Positions 16,654 through 25,300 of a stretch of DNA of 53,769 nucleotides are shown here, piece after piece. The stretch comes from Rhodospirillaceae bacterium (lineage in GTDB: Bacteria > Pseudomonadota > Alphaproteobacteria > Rhodospirillales > UBA2165). Every line of letters begins with the position of its first letter. Positions within the stretch are counted from its first letter, which is position 1. A program made the translations under genes and the position numbers. The stretch covers positions 1 to 53,769 of the forward strand of contig CANIGJ010000028.1 of assembly GCA_947467145.1 (NCBI GenBank), given 5' to 3'. The notes below the pieces were generated by a model. The model saw nothing but the letters and a program-made list of their open reading frames with translations. It was not told where the DNA came from and searched no databases.

Positions 16654-18636
16654 TTAACCCCGCGCAGCATTCGTGAAGCGGTCGATGACCTCGATCAGGC
16701 GCTCGATGTCGAACGGCTTGGTGAGATAGTCGGAGAAGCCGGCGGCGAGGCCCTGCTGCATATCGAAATCCGGCGCCCCGGCCGTCAGCGCCACCACCGG
16801 GATAGCGGCGGTTTCGCGCACACCGGCGAGGCGCGCGCGCGCCTGAAAGCCGCTCATGCCCGGCAGATCGATATCCATCAGGATCAGCGCCGGGCGCTGC
16901 GCGGTTGCCACCTCGATCCCCGATTCCGCATCGTTGGCCGTCACCAGGCGCGCATTGGTCAGATCGGCGAAGACTTCTTCCATCAGCAGGCGATGCAGCG
17001 GGTTGTCCTCGATATAAAGCACCGTGAAATAGCCGTCGGCATCGGCGGCCGGCGCGCTCCCGCGCGCCTGCGTGCGGTTACCGGCAGCAGAAACGCCACC
17101 GGCCGGAAAATCGACCCAGAAGGTCGTGCCCGCACCGGGCACGCTTTCAAAGCCGATCCCCCCGCCCAATTGTTCGACCAGACGATGGGTGAGGTACAAG
17201 CCGATGCCGGTTCCTTCGATCGCGCTGCCTTCGCGGCCCAGGCGATTGAAGGCCTGAAAGATCTGCTCCTGACGTTCGAGCGGGATGCCTTCGCCGGTAT
17301 CGGCGACGCTGACGCGCACCATGCCGGTGTTGTGGACCGTATCGTTCAGCACCTGTGTCGCGACCCGCACAATGCCGCCGGGGCGATTGTATTTCACCGC
17401 GTTCGACAGCAGGTTCAGCATGATCTGACGAAAGCGCCCGCGATCGGTGGCGAGCGGGATCAGATCGGCGGCGGACTCGTCGATCAAGGTCACATCGACC
17501 TCATAGGCTTTTTCCTTCAGCATATCGACGCATTCGGCGATCAGCGGCGGGGCAATCACATCCTCGATCGTGAAATTCGCATGGCCCGCCTCGATCTTGG
17601 ACAGTTCGAGCACATCGCCAATGAGATTGAGCAAGTGCTGCCCGCTGCGCACGATATGGCTGGCGAAATTGGCGATCTTCTCGGGGCTCAATTGCGTGCT
17701 CTTTTGTTCGAGCAGGCGGCCGAACCCGAGGATGGCGTTCATCGGGGTGCGCAGTTCGTGACTCATCGACGAGAGAAATTCGGTCTTGGCGCGGTTCTGC
17801 GCGTCGGAGGTTTCGCGCTCGCGGGTCAACGAGGCCTCGCGGCGCTTGAGATCGGTGATATCGACACGGAAACATGCCGTGCCGCCGTCGGCCGTTTTGC
17901 GGTCCTGGATGCGCAGCCAGCGCCCATCTTCGATCTGGGCATCGAAGGTCTGATTGCCGCTACGGAATTGTTTGAGGCGGCGCTGAACATATTCTTCGAT
18001 GTTCGGCGTGTTGGCGCGCACCAGACCGCGCGTGATGCCGTTGCGCACGATGTTCTCGAAGGTCGTGCCCGGCAGTAGGATACGCCCGGCATTCGGATAG
18101 AAATCGAGATATTTGGAATTGCACAGCACGAAGCGTTCGTCGGCATCGAAATAGGCGAAGCCATCCTCGATCGCCTCCATCGCGGCGCGGAGCTGGGTTT
18201 CCGCCTTCACCTGATCGGTGATGTCGACCGAGACGCCGCGATAGCCCGCGAAGCGTCCGCTCTCGTCGTAATAAGGCCGGGCACTCGTCATGACATTGAT
18301 GTCTGTCATGTGCGGCCGGCGCATGAGATAGCGCACCTTATAGAACGGACGGCGCGCTTCCATCTCGGTCAGGAAATGACGCCACTGTTCCTCATCCAGC
18401 GGTATCAGGTCCAAGGTAAGTTCGGACCGGCGGCGGCCGCGAATGGCGTCCATGGTGGCCCCGAGAAAAGCAAGGCCGATGCCGGACATATAGGTGTAGC
18501 GAAAGTTCTGATCGACCTCCCAGAACCATTGAGGGCCGATTTCCGCGGAGTCGCGGAAACGCTCCGCGAGGAGACGCAATTCGCGCTCGTGCCGTTGCTC
18601 GTCCGTGGCGTCGTTTGTGGCCGGATCGTTGTTCAC
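16654..18636 (-). CDS. Cytosolic hybrid histidine kinase with PAS domains and receiver
   Basis: A 660-aa sensor kinase without membrane segments. Order: PAS (about 30-150), second PAS_7-like domain (about 150-270), HisKA with phosphoacceptor His in SSMSHELRTPMNAI (about residue 292), HATPase with DTGEGI and GTGIGLYL, and a C-terminal receiver (about 540-655) with phosphoacceptor Asp in LILMDIDLPGM and Lys in LTKPF. It probably senses an intracellular signal through PAS and passes phosphate internally to its receiver; no separate response regulator is adjacent. It ends 11 bp from the structured repeat. Confidence 0.92.
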   Translation of the reverse strand: MNNDPATNDATDEQRHERELRLLAERFRDSAEIGPQWFWEVDQNFRYTYMSGIGLAFLGATMDAIRGRRRSELTLDLIPLDEEQWRHFLTEMEARRPFYKVRYLMRRPHMTDINVMTSARPYYDESGRFAGYRGVSVDITDQVKAETQLRAAMEAIEDGFAYFDADERFVLCNSKYLDFYPNAGRILLPGTTFENIVRNGITRGLVRANTPNIEEYVQRRLKQFRSGNQTFDAQIEDGRWLRIQDRKTADGGTACFRVDITDLKRREASLTRERETSDAQNRAKTEFLSSMSHELRTPMNAILGFGRLLEQKSTQLSPEKIANFASHIVRSGQHLLNLIGDVLELSKIEAGHANFTIEDVIAPPLIAECVDMLKEKAYEVDVTLIDESAADLIPLATDRGRFRQIMLNLLSNAVKYNRPGGIVRVATQVLNDTVHNTGMVRVSVADTGEGIPLERQEQIFQAFNRLGREGSAIEGTGIGLYLTHRLVEQLGGGIGFESVPGAGTTFWVDFPAGGVSAAGNRTQARGSAPAADADGYFTVLYIEDNPLHRLLMEEVFADLTNARLVTANDAESGIEVATAQRPALILMDIDLPGMSGFQARARLAGVRETAAIPVVALTAGAPDFDMQQGLAAGFSDYLTKPFDIERLIEVIDRFTNAARG

Positions 18637-18750
18637 AGGCCCGCCTCCCCGATGGGGATTTCAGCGCCCGTTGGCTAGCTGTGTCAAACCCCGCGCGTTG
18701 CGCGGTGCATTCTGCATGACGGAAACTGCGTTGGGGCGCTGCCCAGCGTC

Positions 18751-19713
18751 TCAGTGACGCGCGGCGGGATCGATGATGCGCAGCGGCTTGCCGTCCATGA
18801 AAGCCAGGATGTTCTCGACACTCTGACCGTAGAACGACGCATAATTGTCGTCGGCGACGAAGCCGATATGCGGCGTCAGCACGGTGCGCGGCGCGGTGCG
18901 CATCGGATGATCGGCGGGCAAGGGTTCGACCTCGTAGACGTCGAGCGCGGCACAACCGATGGAGCCCGCGTGCAGCGCCGCCAAAAGCGCCGCCTGATCG
19001 ACGATCGGCCCGCGCGAAGTATTCACCAAGATCGCCGTCTTCTTCATACGCGCGAGATCGGCCGCACCGATCAGACCGCGCGATCGATCGGAGAATTTCA
19101 GATGGATGCTGACGACGTCGCATTCACTCAGCAGCGTCGCCTTGTCGGCATAGGCCACACCGGCCTCACGGCAGCGCTCCTCGGTGAGGTTGGTGCTCCA
19201 CGCCAGCGTCTTCATGCCGAAGGCCTGGCCGATGCGCGCCACCGCGCCGCCGATATTGCCGAGACCGATCACGCCCAGGGTCTTGCCGGCGAGGCGCAGG
19301 CCGACGCTGTTCTGCCAGCCGCCTTCGCGCACCGAACGATCGGCCGCTGCGATCTGACGGGCGGCGGCCAGGATCAGCGCCCAGGCCAATTCGACCTCAG
19401 CCGACATCGACCCGTCGCCCTTGGTACCCGACACCACAATGCCGCATTCCTTGGCGGCAGCGAAATCGATATGCGCGGCGCCCATGCCGGTCTGCGCGAT
19501 CAATTTCAGATTGGGCAGTTGAACGAGAAGTTCGCGCGGAAAGCGCTGCCGCTCGCGCATGGCGACGATCGCGTCGAACGGTTTGAGCACCTCCGCCGCC
19601 CGGGCACCGAGAGGCTGGCTGAAGACTTCCACCGTCGCCCGCTCTTTAACCTTCGCCCAATCCGCCGCGGCGAGAGCCGCATTTTGATAATCGTCCAGAA
19701 TCGCGATGCGCAT
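18751..19713 (-). CDS. D-2-hydroxyacid dehydrogenase (1)
   Basis: A 320-aa NAD(P)-dependent dehydrogenase of the D-isomer-specific 2-hydroxyacid family (phosphoglycerate / hydroxypyruvate reductase-like). The nucleotide-binding motif is GLGNIGGAV. Catalytic residues are Arg in NTSRGPIVD, Glu in DVYEVEPLP and His in LTPHIGF. It reversibly reduces 2-oxoacids. The ATG at 19713 (MRIAILDDYQN) matches family starts; the longer frame upstream is not similar. It is divergent from the purine permease gene, with 97 bp between them. Confidence 0.9.
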   Translation of the reverse strand: MRIAILDDYQNAALAAADWAKVKERATVEVFSQPLGARAAEVLKPFDAIVAMRERQRFPRELLVQLPNLKLIAQTGMGAAHIDFAAAKECGIVVSGTKGDGSMSAEVELAWALILAAARQIAAADRSVREGGWQNSVGLRLAGKTLGVIGLGNIGGAVARIGQAFGMKTLAWSTNLTEERCREAGVAYADKATLLSECDVVSIHLKFSDRSRGLIGAADLARMKKTAILVNTSRGPIVDQAALLAALHAGSIGCAALDVYEVEPLPADHPMRTAPRTVLTPHIGFVADDNYASFYGQSVENILAFMDGKPLRIIDPAARH

Positions 19714-19810
19714 ATAATTGCTACCGATAATTGCCGTGGTGATTGCCCGTTTTGCCGAATCGCGGCTACGATGCCGCCTCTGACGGCGTTTGCAAAGGGG
19801 GCTCACCGCC

Positions 19811-21106
19811 ATGGATGCGATCAAGCGTTACTTCGATCTTGAAGCCAAGCGCACAACGGTGCGCACGGAACTGCTCGCCGGCTTGGCGACCTTCCTAACG
19901 ATGGCTTACATCATCGTCGTCAATCCGGACATCCTCTCCAAGGGCGGCATGGATTTCGGCGCGGTGTTCGTGGCGACCGTGCTGGCCGCCGCGATCGGCA
20001 CCTTGATCATGGGGCTCTGGGCCAATTGGCCGGTCGCCCTCGCACCCGGCATGGGCCTCAACGCCTATTTCACCTTTTCCGTCATCCTGGGCCTCAAGCA
20101 GACCTGGGAAGTCGCACTCGGCGCGGTCTTCCTAGGCGGCGTGCTCGTCTTGATCCTCAGCCTCACCGGCTTGCGCGAATGGATCATCAATTCGATCCCG
20201 AAATCGCTCAAGCTTGGCATCGGGGCCGGTATCGGTTTCTTCCTCGCCATCATCGGGCTGACGGGAGCCGGCATGGTGGTCGATAATCCGGCGACCCTCG
20301 TCGGCATCGGCAATATGGGCGATCCGAAAGTGCTGCTCGCCGGCCTCGGCTTCTGCGCGATGGTCATTTTCACGCGCCTCGGCGTGCCGGGCTCCATCGT
20401 CATCTCGATCCTTGCGGTCAGCATCGTCGCCTGGATCACCGGTCTCGCGGAATTCCACGGCGTCTTCGGCCCGGTCCCGTCGATCGCACCGACGTTCCTC
20501 AAGATCGACATCGCGGGCGCCTTCACCGTCGGCATGATCGGCGTCGTCTTCGCCTTCATGTTCGTCGACTTCTTCGATACGGCCGGCACGCTCACCAGCG
20601 TCGCCAACGTCGCCGACAAGGTCGATGCCGAGGGCAAGATCGAAGACATCGGCAAGGCGATCATCGCGGATTCGTCGGCGACCATTGTCGGCACCCTGCT
20701 CGGCACCTCCAACACCACGAGCTATGTGGAATCAGGCGCCGGCATCAGCGAAGGCGGACGCACCGGCCTCACCGCCGTCGCGGTCGCGTTCCTGTTCCTG
20801 TGCTGCCTGTTCCTGGCCCCCTTGGCGATGTCGATCCCGGCCTTCGCGACGGCACCGGCGCTGGTGTTCGTCGCCGCCTATTTCGCGCGCAACCTGCGCG
20901 ATCTGGATTGGGAGGACGTGACCGAGTATTCGCCCGCGATTCTGGCCGCGGTGTTGATGCCGCTCACCTATTCGATCGCCAACGGCATCGCCATCGGCTT
21001 CATCTCCTACACGATCATCAAGATCCTGGCCGGCAAGTGGGGCGAGATCAATTGGGCGGTGATCCTGGTCGCCGTGCTGGGCGTACTGCACTACGCCTAC
21101 GGTTGA
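19811..21106 (+). CDS. NCS2-family purine permease (AzgA/PbuG type)
   Basis: A 431-aa inner-membrane permease with about 12-14 hydrophobic segments. Family marks are the N-terminal TVRTELLAGLATFLTMAYI, the PGMGLNAYF region, IGAGIGFFLAIIGL and TTSYVESGAGISEGGRTG. Relatives import adenine, guanine or hypoxanthine by proton symport. The ATG at 19811 is preceded by AAAGGGGG. It converges on a xanthine-guanine phosphoribosyltransferase gene across a shared terminator, which makes a purine uptake and salvage pair plausible. Confidence 0.92.
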   Translation: MDAIKRYFDLEAKRTTVRTELLAGLATFLTMAYIIVVNPDILSKGGMDFGAVFVATVLAAAIGTLIMGLWANWPVALAPGMGLNAYFTFSVILGLKQTWEVALGAVFLGGVLVLILSLTGLREWIINSIPKSLKLGIGAGIGFFLAIIGLTGAGMVVDNPATLVGIGNMGDPKVLLAGLGFCAMVIFTRLGVPGSIVISILAVSIVAWITGLAEFHGVFGPVPSIAPTFLKIDIAGAFTVGMIGVVFAFMFVDFFDTAGTLTSVANVADKVDAEGKIEDIGKAIIADSSATIVGTLLGTSNTTSYVESGAGISEGGRTGLTAVAVAFLFLCCLFLAPLAMSIPAFATAPALVFVAAYFARNLRDLDWEDVTEYSPAILAAVLMPLTYSIANGIAIGFISYTIIKILAGKWGEINWAVILVAVLGVLHYAYG

Positions 21107-21126
21107 TCGTCTTATCGACGAAAGTC

Positions 21127-21160
21127 AAAAGCCCCGTGTCGCACGACACGGGGCTTTTTT
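21127..21160. terminator. Bidirectional Rho-independent terminator
   Basis: Perfect stem AGCCCCGTGTCG / CGACACGGGGCT with short loop, flanked by AAAA and TTTTTTT. It lies between the converging permease (+) and phosphoribosyltransferase (-) genes. Confidence 0.93.
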
Positions 21161-21172
21161 TAATCTCGGATT

Positions 21173-21664
21173 TCAGCTCCGCGCGAGCGGCGGCGTGACG
21201 GTGACGTCGGTATCCCACGGGAAATGGATCCACGTGTTCTGCGGCACTTCGTGCACGAAGGTATCGACGTAGGGCAGTCCTTTGGGCTTGGCATAGATCG
21301 TCGCTACATGCGCCTCGGGCAACAGCTCGCGCGTCGCGCGCATGGTCACGCCGGTATCGACCAGATCATCGACGACCAACCAGCCCTTCCCCTGCGCCTG
21401 CAACGCACCGTCCGGCACCTTGATGAGTTTGACGTCGCCGCGCGACTTGTCGTCGTAGGTCGAGATGCAGATCGTATCGATCAGACGGATCTCCATCTCG
21501 CGCGCGAAAATGGCGGCAGGCACGAGGCCGCCGCGCGTGATCGCGACGATGCCGGTCCATTTAGTCGCCGGTAGCAGTCGGCGCACCAGGATCTTGGCGT
21601 CGCGATGCACTTCCGCCCAGGTGACAATCAATTCGCCGGAATAGGCGGCGTCGTTGTGAGCCAC
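21173..21664 (-). CDS. gpt: Xanthine-guanine phosphoribosyltransferase
   Basis: A 163-aa type I phosphoribosyltransferase with the PRPP-binding motif WLVVDDLVDTGVTMR and the N-terminal VAITRGGLVPA loop. The C-terminal half (ATIYAKPKG, TWIHFPWD) is typical of Gpt. It converts xanthine or guanine plus PRPP to XMP or GMP. The start is a GTG at 21664, preceded by GGGGA; a longer frame upstream only reads through the neighbouring gene. It follows the FMN oxidase by 31 bp on the same strand and faces the purine permease. Confidence 0.92.
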   Translation of the reverse strand: MAHNDAAYSGELIVTWAEVHRDAKILVRRLLPATKWTGIVAITRGGLVPAAIFAREMEIRLIDTICISTYDDKSRGDVKLIKVPDGALQAQGKGWLVVDDLVDTGVTMRATRELLPEAHVATIYAKPKGLPYVDTFVHEVPQNTWIHFPWDTDVTVTPPLARS

Positions 21665-21695
21665 AGCTTTTTCCCCAACCCCAAATGAAATTACG

Positions 21696-22874
21696 TCAGT
21701 TCGGTCTGTTGCTCGGCCAAGAATTGCCGCGATCCGATGCCAGATGACGCGGCAGGTTCTTGATCTCGAAACAGCCAATCTGGCCCATCGCCTGCGCGAA
21801 TTCGATGCCCAGCAGTTCGGCGACATGATCGGCCCCCGCTTCGCCCAGCGCGCAGACCGCGAACATGAAAGCGCGGCCCATGAAGACGAAATCGGCGCCG
21901 AGCGCCATCGCGCGCGCAACATCCAAACCCGAACGCGACCCCGAATCCACTGTAACCACCAGCTTGTCGCCGACCGCATCGCGTACACTCGGCAAAGCTT
22001 CGAGCGGGCTGATCAAGGATTCCGATTGGCGCCCGCCATGGTTGGACAACACGACACCTTCGACGCCGATGTTCTGACAATCGCGCGCGTCCGACGCGCT
22101 GAGCACGCCTTTGCACAGCATCGGCCCGTCCCACATCTTGCGCACCGCTTCCAGACCCTTGAGGTCCATGCCGCGCGCCATGATCGTGTTCTGCAAGGCG
22201 GCGACGCCGGTGATGTCGGCATCGGGCGGATAATAGGGCACCATGGTTTCGAACTTCGGCAGGCCCTGCGCCATCGTCGCGGCAAGCCAGGCCGGGTGTG
22301 CGAACATGCGCGCCAGATTGAACGGCGACATGCGCGGCGGCACGGTCAGCCCGTTGCGCTGATCGCGCAAGGTCCGCCGCCCGGCCGGCGTGTCGACAGT
22401 GACCAGCAACGCGCCGAAGCCGGCGGCCTTGGCCCGATCGAGGATATCCTTGGTGATGCCCGGATCACGCACCGGATAAAGCTGGAACCACGCGTTCTTG
22501 CCCGCAATCGCGCCGATCTTTTCGATGCTCGAGGTCGCCAGCATGGACAGGCAGAACGGGATGTTGCGCTTCTTGGCGGCCGCCGCGAGGTACTCGGCCG
22601 AGCGCGGCCAGATCAAACCGCTCTGGCCGACCGGCGACACGCCGAAGGGAAAGTCGAAGGTCTGACCGAAGATCGTGTGTTTGGTGTTGGGCGCGCGGCG
22701 CTCCGGCAGGTAATCGGCGACGAAGCGTACGGCATCGTAGGCGGCACGGTTATGGGCAAGCCCACGCTCGTCCCCCGCCGCACCGGCGAGGTAATCCCAA
22801 GCGAACTTGGGCATGCGTTTATAGGCTTCGGCTTCAAGGTCGGGAACCGACGGGAAATCGTTCATCAAGGTCAT
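21696..22874 (-). CDS. FMN-dependent alpha-hydroxyacid oxidase/dehydrogenase (2), LldD-like
   Basis: A 392-aa flavoenzyme of the same family as the product at 14516, but divergent from it. Active-site signature LSNHGGRQSE: catalytic His and Arg kept, while the usual LD after Gln is SE. N-terminal FAWDYLAGAAGDE, middle LLVTVDTPAGRRTLRDQRN, and MALGADFVFMGR near the C-terminus match L-lactate/mandelate dehydrogenases. It oxidises L-2-hydroxyacids; whether it passes electrons to quinone or O2 is not visible. Same-strand neighbour gpt lies 31 bp downstream. Confidence 0.88.
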   Translation of the reverse strand: MTLMNDFPSVPDLEAEAYKRMPKFAWDYLAGAAGDERGLAHNRAAYDAVRFVADYLPERRAPNTKHTIFGQTFDFPFGVSPVGQSGLIWPRSAEYLAAAAKKRNIPFCLSMLATSSIEKIGAIAGKNAWFQLYPVRDPGITKDILDRAKAAGFGALLVTVDTPAGRRTLRDQRNGLTVPPRMSPFNLARMFAHPAWLAATMAQGLPKFETMVPYYPPDADITGVAALQNTIMARGMDLKGLEAVRKMWDGPMLCKGVLSASDARDCQNIGVEGVVLSNHGGRQSESLISPLEALPSVRDAVGDKLVVTVDSGSRSGLDVARAMALGADFVFMGRAFMFAVCALGEAGADHVAELLGIEFAQAMGQIGCFEIKNLPRHLASDRGNSWPSNRPN

Positions 22875-22958
22875 GTGATAAGCGTAGCGGCCTTGCTCCG
22901 CCCCGGCAATCGCCTATCCTTTTTGCAAAGCAACAGCCACAAGACCTAGGAGTGCTTG

Positions 22959-23642
22959 ATGCCCACGATCCTGATCACCGGCGCCAATGGCGGCCTCGGT
23001 CTCGAATTCACCCGCCAATACGCCGCCGACGGCTGGCGCGTCATCGCCTGCGTGCGCGATCCGGCCAAGGCGAGCGCGCTGAAGGCACTGGGCGGCTCGG
23101 TCGAGATCCGCACACTCGACGTTGCCGACTTTGCCGCCATCGACGCGCTGGCGGCCGATCTCAAAGGGACGGCTATCGACGTGCTGCTGCTGAATGCCGG
23201 GCTCAACCCGCAGCTCGACGCCCCTTTGGCCGAAGAGGCCGACTACGACGCCTGGTCCGATGTCTTCCGCGTCAACACCATGGCGCCGCTGCGCATGGCG
23301 GTGGCGTTCCGCGATCATGTGGCGGCCTCGACGCGCAAGATCGTCGCGGCCATCAGCAGCGGCGGCGCGACCGTCAGCCAAGCCAAAGGCGGCAACTATG
23401 TGTACCGGTCGTCCAAGGCGGCGCTGAACCAATGCATGAAGGGCCTGTCGAAGGAATATGCGGGGCGCGGCCTGACCATCGTCATGCTGGCGCCGGGCTG
23501 GGTGCGCACCCGCATGGGCGGACCGAAGGCGACCTTCTCACCCGAGGAATCGGTGACCAAGGTCCGCACGGTGATCGCCGGACTGAGTGCGGAAGATAGC
23601 GGCCGCTTCATCAACAACGACGGCTCGGACTGTCCTTGGTAA
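22959..23642 (+). CDS. Short-chain dehydrogenase/reductase
   Basis: A 227-aa Rossmann-fold SDR with cofactor motif TGANGGLG at residues 7-14, the NAG motif (LLLNAGLNPQ), the serine in AAISSGG and the catalytic YRSSK. It is similar to the C-factor/carbonyl-reductase-like classical SDRs. The ATG at 22959 follows TAGGAG at 7-nt spacing. The substrate is unknown. It is divergent from the LldD-like gene and convergent with the dipeptidase gene, with an inverted dispersed repeat between. Confidence 0.88.
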   Translation: MPTILITGANGGLGLEFTRQYAADGWRVIACVRDPAKASALKALGGSVEIRTLDVADFAAIDALAADLKGTAIDVLLLNAGLNPQLDAPLAEEADYDAWSDVFRVNTMAPLRMAVAFRDHVAASTRKIVAAISSGGATVSQAKGGNYVYRSSKAALNQCMKGLSKEYAGRGLTIVMLAPGWVRTRMGGPKATFSPEESVTKVRTVIAGLSAEDSGRFINNDGSDCPW

Positions 23643-23670
23643 TTCGGGCGACAGGCCAGCAGGAGAATGT

Positions 23671-23738
23671 CCTCATGCTGAGCCTGTCGAAGCATGCGGG
23701 GTGCCGCCGGCCCATCCTTCGACAGGCTCAGGATGAGG
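23671..23738. repeat. Inverted pair of dispersed repeats between converging genes
   Basis: Left unit CCTCATGCTGAGCCTGTCGA... (23671-23696) and right unit (23712-23738) are near-perfect reverse complements of each other, differing at two bases, separated by about 15 bp. The same unit occurs singly at 8056-8083. The long hairpin lies between the converging SDR and dipeptidase genes and may act as a transcription end. Confidence 0.8.
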
Positions 23739-23745
23739 TTTTCTT

Positions 23746-24810
23746 TTAGCCCGCTGCGGCGGCAACCGCCTTGAACACGCGGGCATGGTTGGCGCCGACG
23801 ATCTTCGCCGTCTGCTCGACGCTGAGGCCTTTGCCCAAGAGCGCCTCGACGACTTTCGGGAATGCCGCGTAATCGTTGAACACCTCTTCGATGCCGCCTT
23901 CCATATCGCTGCCGATACCGACGTGATCGGCGCCGATCGCGCCCGTCATCTTGGCAAGGTAGCCGGCCCAGACATCGATATTGCGGAACAAGGCGCCCGC
24001 CGGCCACATGCCGATCAGCCCGCCGCTATCGAGGATGGGTTTGGCATGCGCCAAGGTCATCATGCGGCTGTATTGGCGCGGCGTTTCACTGGTGATGCCG
24101 CCGTGCGACATGACCAAGGGCGCTTTGGCGATCTTGGCGACCCCGGCCGTCGTATCCGCCGTCGCATGGGCGACATCGACGATGATGCCGAGGCGATTGC
24201 ATTCGCGCACCACGGCGGCGCCGAAATCCGTCAGCCCCTTATGCTGGGGATCTTCGGTCATGATGTCGCCCAGTTCGTTCACCCGGTAATGCACCAGTTG
24301 CAGATGGCGCACGCCACGGTCGAACGCCCACTGGACGCGTTCCAATTTGCCTTCAAGAAAATCGGCCCCTTCGACAGCGACGATCAGCCCAGCCTTGCCG
24401 GCCGCATGGGCGGCCGCGACATCGCCCGGCGTCAGCACCCGCTGGAACCCGTTGGCGGCGATCATGTCGTCGATGGTCGCCAATTGACGTTCGACGCTGG
24501 CGAAACATTCGCCCGGCTGGGGCGTGCGATAGGCTTTGACCGGGCCGCCCGGGCTGGCTTGGCGGATCACCGTCACGTCGGCGATGGCGGCCATGGTCAC
24601 CGTGCCGAACCGGCCGCGGACCATGCGCTCGGCGACATTGTAGTGCGCCTTGTTGGATACCAGCCGCCCGCCGGCATGGCTGTGCAGATCGACCGCCGGT
24701 GTCATCAGAACGTCATCCAAGGGGGCGGCCCAACTGGGTCGCGCCAGCAGCGCCGACCCCGCGACCAGGCCGGACAAAAGATCCCGCCGCGTCAATAAGT
24801 GAGTCCTCAT
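23746..24810 (-). CDS. Tat-exported membrane dipeptidase (M19 family)
   Basis: A 354-aa member of the renal dipeptidase (M19) family. The N-terminus LTRRDLLSG followed by a hydrophobic stretch and SWAAP is a twin-arginine signal, so it should be exported folded. Family metal-site segments are visible: DLHSHAGG, IVAVEGADFL, HLQLVHYRVNE, IVDVAHAT and VGIGSDMEGG. It should cleave dipeptides, possibly with D-residues, in the periplasm, using two zinc ions. It converges on the SDR gene and is divergent from the Lys-rich exported protein gene. Confidence 0.9.
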   Translation of the reverse strand: MRTHLLTRRDLLSGLVAGSALLARPSWAAPLDDVLMTPAVDLHSHAGGRLVSNKAHYNVAERMVRGRFGTVTMAAIADVTVIRQASPGGPVKAYRTPQPGECFASVERQLATIDDMIAANGFQRVLTPGDVAAAHAAGKAGLIVAVEGADFLEGKLERVQWAFDRGVRHLQLVHYRVNELGDIMTEDPQHKGLTDFGAAVVRECNRLGIIVDVAHATADTTAGVAKIAKAPLVMSHGGITSETPRQYSRMMTLAHAKPILDSGGLIGMWPAGALFRNIDVWAGYLAKMTGAIGADHVGIGSDMEGGIEEVFNDYAAFPKVVEALLGKGLSVEQTAKIVGANHARVFKAVAAAAG

Positions 24811-24985
24811 ATTAGCCCCCGCCGTGGCGCGTCATTCACGTTGTCGCGACCAACGTGATGCAAGCTTATCACACCGCACTAAATTCACATCCGAGCAACA
24901 TCGCTTAAGCATTTAGCAATATCGTTTTGGCAGAATCGGAGTAGCGTCCAACCTCGTTAGTGCGTGCACAGGAGTCACCAAAACC

Positions 24986-25216
24986 ATGTTCTCCAAGTCC
25001 ATCAAAACCGCGATCGCCGCCTTCGCCCTGGCAGCTTTCCTGGCTCCGACCATCTCGATCTCGTCCGCCAGCGCGCAGGCCAGCAAGCCGGCCGTGACCA
25101 AGAAGGCCGACCAGAAGAATGTGAAGAAGGCCAGCACGAAGAAGACCGACAAGAAGAAGCCGGCCGCCAAGAAGACCTCGTCGAAGAAAAAGCCGGCCGC
25201 CAAGAAAGCCGCCTAA
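24986..25216 (+). CDS. Exported lysine/alanine-rich small protein
   Basis: A 76-aa protein. Residues 1-32 form a good signal peptide (AIAAFALAAFLAP ... ASA). The mature part is almost entirely Lys, Ala, Pro, Ser, Thr, with repeats of KKPAAKK and KKTDKK, resembling histone H1 tails but apparently sent to the periplasm. AGGAG lies about 11 nt upstream of the ATG, and a strong terminator follows. No function is known to me; cell-envelope or polyanion binding is conceivable from the charge. Confidence 0.8.
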   Translation: MFSKSIKTAIAAFALAAFLAPTISISSASAQASKPAVTKKADQKNVKKASTKKTDKKKPAAKKTSSKKKPAAKKAA

Positions 25217-25272
25217 GCTTTCTTCCGTCGCATGATATCGGCGCGGACGTCATCACGTCTGCGCCCGATCTC

Positions 25273-25300
25273 AAAAAGCCGCACTCGTTGCGGCTTTTTT
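25273..25300. terminator. Bidirectional Rho-independent terminator
   Basis: AAAAAGCCGCA / TGCGGCTTTTTT stem with a CTCGT loop lies 56 bp after the Lys-rich protein gene. Its right edge overlaps the stop codon of the converging dehydrogenase gene. Confidence 0.92.
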
